Shown in pieces: positions 1 through 7,653 of a stretch of 11,507 bases of DNA. Every line of letters starts with the position of its first letter. The stretch's first letter is position 1. This stretch comes from Emcibacter sp. (GTDB lineage Bacteria; Pseudomonadota; Alphaproteobacteria; Sphingomonadales; Emcibacteraceae): contig JALUWZ010000094.1 in assembly GCA_027019205.1 (NCBI GenBank), positions 1 through 11,507 on the forward strand. The letters run 5' to 3'. The position numbers and the translations under genes are program-made. The notes below the pieces were generated by a model. The model worked only from the letters and a program-made list of their open reading frames with translations. It was not told the DNA's origin and searched no databases.

Positions 1-2430
1 ACATTGCTGGATAACAGTCTGGCGCTGCTGACCCTCGGCACGGCGATGATGGCAGTTTTCCGCGACAGCAAGAAACGTCATGCGGTGATGGATTATGATG
101 ACCTTATCCTCAAGGTCACCGGCCTGATTGGCACGGCATCGATTGCCGACTGGATTCTTTACAAGCTTGATGGCGGTATTGATCATATCCTGATTGATGA
201 AGCCCAGGATACCAACCCGGAACAATGGCAGGTGATCAAGGCCCTGGCCAGCGAGTTTTTTGTCGGTGAGGGCCGCTCGGACCAGACCCGGACCATTTTT
301 GCCGTCGGCGATGTTAAACAGTCGATCTATTCCTTTCAGCGCGCCGACCCGAAGGAATTTGTTGATAACCGGTCGCTTTTTCACCGGAAAACGGCTGCGG
401 TGCGCCATCATTTCCATAATATCAATCTGGCCCTGTCCTTCCGCTCAACGGCGGCAGTGCTGCATCTGGTTGACCGGGTTTTTGCCACAAGGGAAAGCCG
501 TATCGCCCTGTCCTTCAGCGAGGAGGATATTATCCACAGACCGTCGCGCAGCGGCGAGGCGGGTCTGGTGGAACTATGGCCGGTGGTTGAGGATACAGAG
601 CCGCTCCCCGACGATGACTGGGCGCCACCGGTCATTCAGCAGCCCGCCCGCAGCCCGGAAATGCGGCTCGCCGTCAGGATTGCCGAGCGGATTGCCGACT
701 GGATTGACAGGCGGGAACAGCTCCCCTCCCGCGCCCGGCCGATCAGCCCCGGGGATATTATGATTCTGGTCCGGCGGCGGACGATATTTGATCATTATAT
801 GATCCGGGCTTTGAAGGCGCGGAATATTCCGGTGGCCGGGCAGGATAAAATGCTGCTGGGCGAGCAGATTGCGGTCATGGACCTGATTGCCGCCGGTAAT
901 TTTGCCCTGATGCCTGATGATGACCTGACGCTCGCGGTGATGCTGAAAAGCCCCTTCATCGGCTTTGGCGAGGCGGCGTTGTTCGAGCTTGCCCATGGCC
1001 GCAAGGGCAGCCTGTGGCCGACACTTCTGTCGCGGGCCGGGGAAGGGGATATATTCCGCAAGGCCGGTGATTTCCTGATGGAATTGACGGCCCTTGCCGA
1101 TAATATACCGCCGTTCGAATTTTACAGCCGCCTGCTTGGCCCGCTCGGGGGGCGGGAGAAGCTGCTGGCCCGGCTCGGACAGGAAGCCAATGACCCGATT
1201 GATGAATTTCTTCAGCTCGCCATGGATTACGAGAGAGGCAATATCTCGTCCCTGCAGGGATTTTTATGCTGGATAGAGCGCGACGATGTTGAAATAAAGC
1301 GCGATATGGAACAGGGACAGGATCAGGTCAGAATCATGACCGTCCATGCCGCCAAGGGATTGCAGGCGCCGGTCGTCATCCTGCCGGACAGTTGCCGGAT
1401 GCCCCAAAAAGGCTCGCGACTGTTATGGGCCGGGCCAAAGAGGGGGGCCGTGGAGGAGGATGCGCTGTTATTCTGGCCCGGGAACAAACAGTATGAGCTT
1501 GGCCCCTGTGCAGAGGCCCGGCAGAAGATCACCCTGACCCGGGACCAGGAATATCTGCGGCTGCTTTATGTTGCGCTTACCCGGGCCGAGGACCGGCTCT
1601 ATATCACTGGCTGGCAGGGCAGGAAACAACGTGATGACGCCTGCTGGTATAATCTGATCCAGCGGACGATGGAGACTATTGACAATGTGATCACCGGGGA
1701 TGGTGACAGGGATGGCTATCTGTTGCAGCTGACCTGCCTGCAGGATATTCCGCCAGAGCAGAAGGACGGGCGGACGGGCCATGCCACCCCGACAGACGCC
1801 CTGCCGGACTGGGCAAAGATGATGCCGCCTGCGGAACAGGTTCCGGCCCGGCCTCTCAGCCCCTCGCGCCCCGCAGAGGAAGAGCCGGCGGTGTCAAGCC
1901 CGCTTCAGGCCGGGGCCGATATTGCCCGGGACCGCAGACGTTTTAATCGCGGGCGGCTTATTCACCGGCTGCTGGAAATATTGCCGGACCTGCCGGACCA
2001 TGAGCGCCGGGCCGCTGCCCGGCACTATCTCGGCCAGAGCGCCCATGACCTGCTGCCTGCGGATATAGAGCAGATTACCGGGCAGGTGACGGCCCTGCTG
2101 GCGGACCCGGATTTTGCCGCCCTGTTTTCCCCCGCGAGCCGGGCAGAGGTCTCTATCGTCGGCCTTGTCGGCAAAACCCCGGTATCGGGGCAGGTGGACC
2201 GGCTGGTGGTGACAGCGCGGGAGGTTTTGATCATCGACTATAAAACCAACCGCCCGCCGCCGGATGAGGTGGGCAGGGTTCCCCGGCTCTATCTGCGCCA
2301 GATGGCGGCCTATCGGGCATTGCTGTCGGATGTCTATCCGGATAGGGCGGTGCGCTGTCTGCTGCTATGGACCGATGTCAGCCGCCTGATGGAATTGCCG
2401 GCAGATATGCTGGAGGCTATTATCTTCTGA
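1..2430 (+). CDS. addA: Double-strand break repair helicase-nuclease AddA, 3' part (5' end outside window)
   Basis: AddA is the UvrD-like helicase plus RecB-like nuclease subunit of AddAB, which processes DNA double-strand ends for RecA-dependent recombination in the cytoplasm. The frame is open from base 1, so the TTG at 4 is not the start. Roughly the first third, including the Walker A motif, lies upstream. Counting from codon 4, helicase motif II (LIDEAQDT) is at 63-70, motif III (GDVKQSIYSF) at 102-111, the motif IV-like LSFRST at 144-149, motif V (VRIMTVHAAKG) at 442-452 and motif VI (LLYVALTRAEDR) at 520-531. A variable linker around 585-640 leads to a C-terminal PD-(D/E)XK nuclease domain: His654, Asp732 (GQVDRL), then Asp745 and Lys747 in DYKTN, and QMAAY at 766-770. 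All expected nuclease residues are present, so the enzyme looks intact. addB would be expected upstream. There is no terminator before trxA, so read-through into trxA is possible. Confidence 0.95.
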   Translation, partial: TLLDNSLALLTLGTAMMAVFRDSKKRHAVMDYDDLILKVTGLIGTASIADWILYKLDGGIDHILIDEAQDTNPEQWQVIKALASEFFVGEGRSDQTRTIFAVGDVKQSIYSFQRADPKEFVDNRSLFHRKTAAVRHHFHNINLALSFRSTAAVLHLVDRVFATRESRIALSFSEEDIIHRPSRSGEAGLVELWPVVEDTEPLPDDDWAPPVIQQPARSPEMRLAVRIAERIADWIDRREQLPSRARPISPGDIMILVRRRTIFDHYMIRALKARNIPVAGQDKMLLGEQIAVMDLIAAGNFALMPDDDLTLAVMLKSPFIGFGEAALFELAHGRKGSLWPTLLSRAGEGDIFRKAGDFLMELTALADNIPPFEFYSRLLGPLGGREKLLARLGQEANDPIDEFLQLAMDYERGNISSLQGFLCWIERDDVEIKRDMEQGQDQVRIMTVHAAKGLQAPVVILPDSCRMPQKGSRLLWAGPKRGAVEEDALLFWPGNKQYELGPCAEARQKITLTRDQEYLRLLYVALTRAEDRLYITGWQGRKQRDDACWYNLIQRTMETIDNVITGDGDRDGYLLQLTCLQDIPPEQKDGRTGHATPTDALPDWAKMMPPAEQVPARPLSPSRPAEEEPAVSSPLQAGADIARDRRRFNRGRLIHRLLEILPDLPDHERRAAARHYLGQSAHDLLPADIEQITGQVTALLADPDFAALFSPASRAEVSIVGLVGKTPVSGQVDRLVVTAREVLIIDYKTNRPPPDEVGRVPRLYLRQMAAYRALLSDVYPDRAVRCLLLWTDVSRLMELPADMLEAIIF

Positions 2431-2456
2431 AAATAAAATTACTTGACGGCTTTCCC

Positions 2457-2485
2457 TTGACGGGTCGCGGGGGACTTCCTACATT
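2457..2485 (+). promoter_or_regulatory. Predicted sigma-70 type promoter of trxA
   Basis: TTGACG (2457-2462) is followed after exactly 17 bp by TACATT (2480-2485), close to the housekeeping consensus, and lies about 35-60 bp before the trxA ATG. The octamer CTTGACGG occurs twice in tandem (2442-2449 and 2456-2463), so the -35 sequence is duplicated 14 bp upstream. Only the downstream copy has a matching -10. The likely transcription start is near 2492, giving a leader of about 27 nt. Confidence 0.65.
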
Positions 2486-2506
2486 TGGGGTGACGATTTT
2501 ATCAAC

Positions 2507-2512
2507 AGGGAA
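2507..2512 (+). promoter_or_regulatory. Shine-Dalgarno site of trxA
   Basis: AGGGAA ends 6 nt before the ATG at 2519, and its AGGG core is 8 nt from it. This fixes the thioredoxin start. Confidence 0.7.
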
Positions 2513-2518
2513 TTAAAA

Positions 2519-2839
2519 ATGAGCATTATTTCAGTCACAGACAGCGAATTTCAGGCCAAAATACTGGAAGCCGACACACCGGTTCTGGTTGATTTCTGGG
2601 CGGAATGGTGCGGTCCCTGCAAGCAGCTCGGCCCGGTCCTGCAACAGGTTTCGGATGAAATGGGCGACGCGTTGACCATTGCCAAGGTTAATATTGACGA
2701 AAATCCAAATAGCCCGACCAGCTATGGTGTGCGCAGCATCCCGACATTATTGCTGTTCAAGGGCGGGGAAGTCGCGGCGATGAAGGTTGGCAGCTGTTCA
2801 AAATCAGACCTCGAAAGCTGGATCAGCGATAACAGCTGA
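2519..2839 (+). CDS. trxA: Thioredoxin (106 aa)
   Basis: This is the small cytoplasmic dithiol-disulfide oxidoreductase that is reduced by thioredoxin reductase and donates electrons to ribonucleotide reductase, PAPS reductase, methionine sulfoxide reductases and other proteins. Length and fold match canonical Trx1. The active site WCGPCK spans residues 30-35 (Cys31, Cys34). The buried Asp25 in VDFWAEW, Lys56 in the central strand and the cis-proline Pro75 in SIPTLLLF are all present. The usual C-terminal pattern VGxxSKxxL is kept at 90-98. An additional Cys93 sits in that loop, at the position equivalent to Leu94 of E. coli thioredoxin, so this is a three-cysteine thioredoxin. The gene lies 88 bp after addA behind its own promoter. 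Its last 17 bp overlap the 3' end of the convergent folC. Identification as a thioredoxin is secure; whether other thioredoxins exist in the genome cannot be told here. Confidence 0.97.
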   Translation: MSIISVTDSEFQAKILEADTPVLVDFWAEWCGPCKQLGPVLQQVSDEMGDALTIAKVNIDENPNSPTSYGVRSIPTLLLFKGGEVAAMKVGSCSKSDLESWISDNS

Positions 2840-4121
2840 TCCCGTTTTCTGCCAGCACATGACCGGCAAGATATAACGACCCGCAAATCAGCACCCGAAC
2901 CGCAGTGCCGCTGCTGAGCGCGGCTATATCGGTGAGGGCCTGTTCCGGGGACGGGCTGCTCTGTGCCGCAATATCCGCCTGTCCTGCCAGTCTGGTCATT
3001 TCGGCAGCGGAATGACTGCTCTCTCCGGTAATATCCACGCCAAACAGCCGGGTCACACGGGGGCTTAGGGGGCGGAGGAAACCGCCCGTATCTTTCCCCG
3101 CCATCATGCCACAAATCAGATAGAGCGGACGGACATCAGCCACAGCAAAATGATCGGCAAGAATTTGTCCTGCCGCCGGATTATGCCCGCCGTCAAGCCA
3201 TAATGCGCTGCCAGCGGGCAATATTTCGCCGTAACGGCTGTCGGTTATATTCTGAAGTCTGGCCGGCCAGATGACAGAACCCACGCCGCGCCTGATATGA
3301 TCGGCGGTGATGGTAAAATGGTCCTGGTGGCGCAGGCAGGCAATGGCCAGTCCGGCATTGTTGATCTGATGAGGTCCGGCAAGATTGGGCGCGGGCAGGG
3401 ACAGTCGCCCCCGGGCATCACGATAGTCAAAACCACTGTCAGTTGGCTGCACCGACCAGTCATTATTGTCAATGGGGACCGCGCCAACCTTGCGGGCATG
3501 GGCGCACAGAACATCGCTCACTTCTGCGGACTGGGGGGCGATGACCAGCGGCACGCCGGGTTTGGCAATCCCGGCTTTTTCAAAGGCTATTCCATGGATA
3601 TCGCTGCCGAGGAATTGTTCATGGTCAACCGAGATTGGCGTGATGACGGTGCTGAGGGGCCGGTCTATGACATTGGTGGCATCAAGCCTGCCGCCGAGGC
3701 CGACTTCGAGCAGCAGCACATCCGCCGGGCATTGGGCAAAGGCCCGGAAGGCGATGGCGGTGGTGATCTCGAAATAGGTGATCGGACTGTCGCCGTTAAT
3801 TTTTTCACAGTCAAGCAGACACTCCAGCAGATGCCCCTCGTCAATCAGGCTTCCGGCGAGGCGAATACGTTCGGCAAACCGCACCAGATGGGGTGAGCTA
3901 TAGACATGAACCCGCAGGCCCGCAGCTTCCAGTATCGCCCTGAGGCAAGCGACTGTCGAGCCTTTGCCATTGGTGCCGGCCACATGAATGACCGGCGGCA
4001 TCCTTCGTTCGGGATGGCCCATCCTTGCCAGCAGGTCCGTCATGCGTAGAAGGCTGAGGTCGATTTTTTTCGGATGCAGCCTTTGAAGACGCGCCAGCAC
4101 CTTGTCTGTGGTCAGCGGCAT
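2823..4121 (-). CDS. folC: Bifunctional dihydrofolate synthase / folylpolyglutamate synthase (432 aa)
   Basis: FolC adds glutamate to dihydropteroate to make dihydrofolate and then extends the gamma-glutamyl tail of tetrahydrofolates, using ATP. It is a cytoplasmic Mur-ligase-family enzyme. The P-loop GTNGKGS is at residues 49-55, preceded by HVA. The signature LLLEVGLGGRLDATN is at 136-150. Lys182 in EKAGIAK is the likely carbamylated lysine. GPHQINNAGLA (249-259) and DGGHNP (310-315) are ATP- and metal-site motifs of the C-terminal domain. Length is typical. The ATG shares one base with the accD stop (TGATG), and no strong Shine-Dalgarno is seen, so translation is probably coupled to accD. 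It is the last gene of the - strand operon and runs 17 bp into the 3' end of trxA, with no intrinsic terminator visible after it. Activity as a bifunctional enzyme rather than folylpolyglutamate synthase only is inferred from the family. Confidence 0.95.
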   Translation of the reverse strand: MPLTTDKVLARLQRLHPKKIDLSLLRMTDLLARMGHPERRMPPVIHVAGTNGKGSTVACLRAILEAAGLRVHVYSSPHLVRFAERIRLAGSLIDEGHLLECLLDCEKINGDSPITYFEITTAIAFRAFAQCPADVLLLEVGLGGRLDATNVIDRPLSTVITPISVDHEQFLGSDIHGIAFEKAGIAKPGVPLVIAPQSAEVSDVLCAHARKVGAVPIDNNDWSVQPTDSGFDYRDARGRLSLPAPNLAGPHQINNAGLAIACLRHQDHFTITADHIRRGVGSVIWPARLQNITDSRYGEILPAGSALWLDGGHNPAAGQILADHFAVADVRPLYLICGMMAGKDTGGFLRPLSPRVTRLFGVDITGESSHSAAEMTRLAGQADIAAQSSPSPEQALTDIAALSSGTAVRVLICGSLYLAGHVLAENGISCYR

Positions 4122-4984
4122 CAGGCCGCTTTCGGACGCTTCATCAACAGGCCGAGCAGTTGAACAAGTCTGGCCCTGAGGTCGTGGCGATGGACAATCA
4201 TGTCAATCATGCCATGTTCAAACAGATATTCCGAACGCTGGAATCCCTCGGGCAGTTCCTCGCGGATCGTGTCCTTGATCACCCGGGGGCCGGCGAAACA
4301 GATCAGCGCGTTCGGCTCGGCAATCTGAATATCGCCCAGCATGGCAAAAGAGGCCGTCACCCCGCCGGTGGTCGGGTCGGTCAGGACAACGATATAGGGC
4401 AGACCGGCATCCTTGACCATTTCGACCGCAACCGTGGTGCGCGGCATCTGCATCAGCGACAGGATGCCTTCCTGCATCCGTGCGCCGCCTGCGGCGGTAA
4501 AGATCACCAGGGGTGATTTTTCGGCGACCGCATGCTGTGCTGCGGCGATGATACCGTCACCGACCGCCATGCCCATTGACCCGCCCATAAACATAAAATT
4601 CTGCACCGCAATGACGGTGTTGATTTCGCCCATCTGGCCATAAGCGACCGAGATCGCGTCCCTGACATCGCCCTTTGACCGGGCGGCTTTCAGACGGTCG
4701 GTATATTTCTTCTGATCGCGGAATTTCAGCGGGTCATCTTTTGGCGCGGGCAGGTCTATCAGGCTGTAGTCGCCGTCATTGAACAGATGTTCGAATCGGG
4801 TTTTGGGCGCCACCCGTTCGTGAAAACCGCAATGGGGACAGACCGACTGGACCGCCAGAAAATCCTTCAGATAAAGCAGTTGACCGCAGCCGCAGCATTT
4901 ATGCCACAGGTTATCCGGCGTATCTTTTTTCTTGTCCAGCACCGCCCGGATTTTCGGACGGACAAAATTGGTTATCCAGTTCAT
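4121..4984 (-). CDS. accD: Acetyl-CoA carboxylase carboxyltransferase subunit beta (287 aa)
   Basis: AccD pairs with AccA to form the carboxyltransferase that moves CO2 from biotin on AccB to acetyl-CoA, giving malonyl-CoA for fatty acid synthesis. The N-terminal zinc ribbon is visible as CxxC at Cys30/Cys33 and CPHC at Cys49/Cys52. The crotonase-like core carries GGSMGMAVGDGI (134-145), FTAAGGARMQEG (162-173) and DPTTGGVTASFAMLGD (203-218), with the oxyanion-hole glycines expected of the family. FAGPRVI and REELPEGFQRSEYL (241-254) match the standard C-terminal part. The ATG overlaps the trpA stop by four bases (ATGA). The upstream Shine-Dalgarno is poor, which again suggests coupling. accA is not in this window, as is usual. 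The trpA-accD-folC adjacency combines the accD-folC pair known from E. coli with the trp genes, as seen in many proteobacteria. Confidence 0.97.
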   Translation of the reverse strand: MNWITNFVRPKIRAVLDKKKDTPDNLWHKCCGCGQLLYLKDFLAVQSVCPHCGFHERVAPKTRFEHLFNDGDYSLIDLPAPKDDPLKFRDQKKYTDRLKAARSKGDVRDAISVAYGQMGEINTVIAVQNFMFMGGSMGMAVGDGIIAAAQHAVAEKSPLVIFTAAGGARMQEGILSLMQMPRTTVAVEMVKDAGLPYIVVLTDPTTGGVTASFAMLGDIQIAEPNALICFAGPRVIKDTIREELPEGFQRSEYLFEHGMIDMIVHRHDLRARLVQLLGLLMKRPKAA

Positions 4985-5805
4985 ATCTTGTTCACTCTAA
5001 GGCCAAGCGTTGCAACAAAGTCAAGGACTCTACTCCCTAGCTCAGGATTTGCAAGTCCTTCCTGATCTATATTATCGCCAATAATGTTAACAATTGCCGA
5101 GCCGACGACCACCGCATCGGCTATTTCGGCGAAAGCCCGGACATTTTCCGGGCTTTTGATGCCAAAGCCCACCGCAACCGGCAGGGCGGTCTGACGGCGG
5201 ATCATGTCAATAGCTGCTTTTACCGGCCCGAGGTCTGGTTCAGCCGTTCCCGTGATACCGGCGATCGACACATAATAGAGAAAGCCCGAGGCATTCTTCA
5301 GGATATGATTCAGCCGTCCCTCATCGGTGGTCGGGGTCGCAAGATGGATGCAACCCATCCCGACCTCTTTGGCGGGCAGGGCCAGCTCATTATCCTCTTC
5401 CGGCGGCAAATCAACAATGATCAGCCCGTCAACCCCGGCCTCCAGCGCATCGGCGAGAAAGTCATCCACCCCGTAAATATAGAGCGGATTATAATAGCCC
5501 ATCAGGATGATCGGGGTGGTCTGGTCCTGCGTGCGGAAGTCGCGCACCATCTGCAGAGTCCTGCGGACCGTCATGCCGCCCCTGAGCGCCCGGATGCTGG
5601 CCGCCTGTATCGCCGGGCCGTCGGCCATCGGGTCCGAAAAGGGCATGCCGAGTTCGATAATATCCGCCCCCGCTGCCGGCAGGCCGCGCAAGATGCCAAG
5701 GGCCGTATCATAATCCGGGTCCCCGGCAGTGGTAAAGGTAACGAGGGCGGCGCGGCCTTCCTCCTTCAAGGCGGCAAATTTCTGCTCTATACGATCCAGC
5801 GCCAT
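4981..5805 (-). CDS. trpA: Tryptophan synthase alpha subunit (274 aa)
   Basis: TrpA cleaves indole-3-glycerol phosphate to indole and glyceraldehyde 3-phosphate and channels indole to TrpB in the alpha2beta2 complex. It is a TIM barrel. The signature ELGMPFSDPMADGP spans residues 51-64 and contains the catalytic Glu51 and Asp62. IAGITGT (181-187) and VGFGIKSPE (212-220) form phosphate-binding loops, and VVVGSAIV (232-239) follows. The start chosen is ATG at 5805 (MALDRIEQKF), because a GGAGA Shine-Dalgarno sits 6 nt upstream and it begins one base after the trpB stop. A longer reading from 5856 adds 17 residues without family support and would run deep into trpB. The stop overlaps the accD start (ATGA). 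Length matches typical TrpA. Confidence 0.96.
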   Translation of the reverse strand: MALDRIEQKFAALKEEGRAALVTFTTAGDPDYDTALGILRGLPAAGADIIELGMPFSDPMADGPAIQAASIRALRGGMTVRRTLQMVRDFRTQDQTTPIILMGYYNPLYIYGVDDFLADALEAGVDGLIIVDLPPEEDNELALPAKEVGMGCIHLATPTTDEGRLNHILKNASGFLYYVSIAGITGTAEPDLGPVKAAIDMIRRQTALPVAVGFGIKSPENVRAFAEIADAVVVGSAIVNIIGDNIDQEGLANPELGSRVLDFVATLGLRVNKI

Positions 5806-5806
5806 G

Positions 5807-7012
5807 TTAAATCTCCGTGCCGAGGGCGGATGCCACAGTGAAAATATCCTTGTCACCGCGTCCGCTTAAATTCATCACCATGATATGATCTTTGGCCAGG
5901 GTCGGGGCGAGCTTGATCACGTAAGCGATGGCATGGGCGCTTTCCAGCGCCGGAATGATGCCCTCATATTCGCTGCAGAGCTGAAAGGCGGCAAGCGCTT
6001 CCCGGTCGGTAATGGCAACATATTTAACCCGTTTTACGTCATGGAGCCAGCTATGTTCCGGCCCGATCCCCGGATAATCAAGCCCGGCGGAAATCGAATG
6101 GGCTTCCTCAATCTGTCCGTCCTTATCCATCAAAAGATACGTCCGGTTGCCATGCAGGACCCCCGGCCTGCCGCCGGTCAGCGAGGCGGCATGTTTGTCG
6201 GTGTCAAGGCCATGGCCCGCCGCCTCGACCCCGTATATATCAGTATCATCATCGAGAAAGGGATGAAACAGGCCAATGGCGTTGGAGCCGCCGCCGACAC
6301 AGGCCACCAGACTGTCCGGCAAACGGCCTTCCTTTTCCAGAATCTGCTGGCGGGTCTCGGTGCCGATCACCGATTGAAAATCCCGCACCAGTTCGGGATA
6401 GGGGTGCGGTCCGGCGGCGGTGCCGATGATATAGAAAGTATCCTCCACATGGGCCACCCAGTCGCGCATGGCCTCATTCATGGCATCCTTCAGACTTTGG
6501 GACCCGCAGGTGACGGGCCGGACCTCGGCCCCGAGCAGTTTCATGCGGAACACATTGGGTTTTTGCCGCTCAATATCTTTTTCCCCCATATAGACCACGC
6601 ATTTCATGCCAAAGCGCGCACAGACCGTGGCAGTGGCGACCCCGTGCTGTCCGGCCCCGGTTTCGGCGATGATGCGGGTCTTGCCCATGCGCCGGGCCAG
6701 CAGAATCTGGCCGATACAGTTATTTATTTTATGGGCGCCGGTATGGTTAAGCTCCTCGCGCTTGAAATAGATTTTGGCCCCGCCGAGATGGCTGGTCAGC
6801 CGTTCGGCGAAATAGAGCGGACTCGGCCTGCCGACAAAATCTTTCAGCAGCGCATCAAATTCCGCGCCAAAGGCCGGGTCGCTTCTGGATTGCTGCCAGG
6901 CTTTTTCCAGGTCAAGGATCAGCGGCATCAGGGTTTCCGAGACAAAGCGTCCGCCGAAAATGCCAAAGCGGCCCTCATCATCCGGACCGTCCCGATAGGT
7001 ATTTTTAGTCAT
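5807..7012 (-). CDS. trpB: Tryptophan synthase beta subunit (401 aa)
   Basis: TrpB is the PLP-dependent subunit that condenses indole with L-serine to give L-tryptophan. GRFGIFGGRFV is at residues 14-24. The PLP lysine is Lys95 in the signature HTGAHKINN (90-98). The catalytic glutamate is Glu117 in ETGAGQHGVA. The phosphate-binding GGGSNA is at 240-245, SISAGLDYPGIGPEHS (306-321) carries the conserved aspartate of the COMM region, and SGRGDKD is near the C-terminus. These mark a standard TrpB1. The preferred start is ATG at 7012: GAGGTG sits 6 nt upstream and the ATG overlaps the trpF stop as ATGA. A GTG at 7021 would add three residues but has no Shine-Dalgarno of its own. Only one base separates its stop from trpA, as expected for stoichiometric subunits. 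Confidence 0.97.
   Translation of the reverse strand: MTKNTYRDGPDDEGRFGIFGGRFVSETLMPLILDLEKAWQQSRSDPAFGAEFDALLKDFVGRPSPLYFAERLTSHLGGAKIYFKREELNHTGAHKINNCIGQILLARRMGKTRIIAETGAGQHGVATATVCARFGMKCVVYMGEKDIERQKPNVFRMKLLGAEVRPVTCGSQSLKDAMNEAMRDWVAHVEDTFYIIGTAAGPHPYPELVRDFQSVIGTETRQQILEKEGRLPDSLVACVGGGSNAIGLFHPFLDDDTDIYGVEAAGHGLDTDKHAASLTGGRPGVLHGNRTYLLMDKDGQIEEAHSISAGLDYPGIGPEHSWLHDVKRVKYVAITDREALAAFQLCSEYEGIIPALESAHAIAYVIKLAPTLAKDHIMVMNLSGRGDKDIFTVASALGTEI
5812..5816 (-). promoter_or_regulatory. Shine-Dalgarno site deciding the trpA start
   Basis: GGAGA lies in the last codons of trpB, 6 nt before the ATG at 5805. It supports the short N-terminus over the upstream in-frame ATG at 5856. Confidence 0.7.
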
Positions 7013-7653
7013 GTCAGGCACCTCATAAAGGCTGTGATTTTTGCGCTGTCCTTTTGCCCGGGGCGGCTTTCAACGCCACTAGAGACATCAATAAATTTTG
7101 CCCCGGTTGCCGCAATGGCCTGTAGAATATTATCCGTATTCAGTCCGCCGGACAGCAGCCATGGCAGCGTCCAGTCTGTAGCATTTATCAGCCGCCAGTC
7201 AAAGCTTAATCCGTTGCCGCCGGGCAGGGCATCTTTCAGGGCGTGCGGGGCCTTCGCATCAAAAAGCAACATATCCGCCATGGTCTCATAGTCATGGGCG
7301 CGGGTTATGTCATCGGGGCCGGATATTGCGATGGCCTTGATCACCGGGCGCTTGAAACGGCTTCTGATGTCCTGTACCCGCGCCGGGCTTTCCGCCCCGT
7401 GAAGCTGAATAAAGTCAAGCGGTACCCGGGACAGGACAGCATCAAGGCCGTCATCATCCGGGTCGACAAATACCCCGACCTTGCGGACCGGTTCGGCAAC
7501 AAGTCCGGCCAGTTCCGCAGCCCTGTCAGCGGTGATATGGCGCGGCGATTTCGGATAAAAGACAAAGCCGGTATAAGCCGCCCCGGCGTCACAGGCGGCC
7601 AGAACGGCCTCCCGGCTGGTCAGCCCGCATATTTTGGCTTTTATGGTCGTCAT
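7009..7653 (-). CDS. trpF: Phosphoribosylanthranilate isomerase (214 aa)
   Basis: TrpF carries out the Amadori rearrangement of N-(5-phosphoribosyl)anthranilate to CdRP, the step before indole-glycerol phosphate synthase. It is a single TIM barrel. The N-terminal KICGLT places the general base Cys9, FDAK (131-134) holds the general acid Asp132, and GFVFYPKSPRHI (29-40), FIQLHG (81-86), LSGGL (167-171) and IDVSSGVESRPG (188-199) are the usual strand-loop motifs, the last one phosphate-binding. Here TrpF is a stand-alone protein, not fused to TrpC. The start overlaps the pyrF stop (ATGA), and the stop overlaps the trpB start. trpE, trpG, trpD and trpC are absent, so the trp genes are split, as usual in Alphaproteobacteria. 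No leader peptide or attenuator is seen before it. Confidence 0.95.
   Translation of the reverse strand: MTTIKAKICGLTSREAVLAACDAGAAYTGFVFYPKSPRHITADRAAELAGLVAEPVRKVGVFVDPDDDGLDAVLSRVPLDFIQLHGAESPARVQDIRSRFKRPVIKAIAISGPDDITRAHDYETMADMLLFDAKAPHALKDALPGGNGLSFDWRLINATDWTLPWLLSGGLNTDNILQAIAATGAKFIDVSSGVESRPGQKDSAKITAFMRCLT
7019..7024 (-). promoter_or_regulatory. Shine-Dalgarno site deciding the trpB start
   Basis: GAGGTG lies inside the end of trpF, 6 nt before the ATG at 7012. Because it overlaps the alternative GTG at 7021, it can serve only the downstream ATG. Confidence 0.7.

Noticed and set aside
4..6. TTG at position 4 as an addA start codon
   Set aside because: The frame is open to the window edge and the protein starts in the middle of the helicase domain, after the Walker A region, so the gene is simply cut by the window.
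3297..3896. A 199-codon + strand open frame inside folC
   Set aside because: It is antisense to conserved FolC motifs, with a glycine-rich composition typical of a shadow frame and no ribosome binding site.
4981..5856. Longer TrpA starting at ATG 5856
   Set aside because: The 17 added residues have no family match and overlap trpB by 50 bp, while the ATG at 5805 has a proper Shine-Dalgarno.
5885..7291. A 468-codon open frame on the + strand antisense to trpB and trpF
   Set aside because: It lies opposite two intact, highly conserved genes, has no Shine-Dalgarno before its ATG, crosses their boundary and shows no recognisable domain or coherent hydrophobic core. It is best explained by codon bias in GC-rich DNA.
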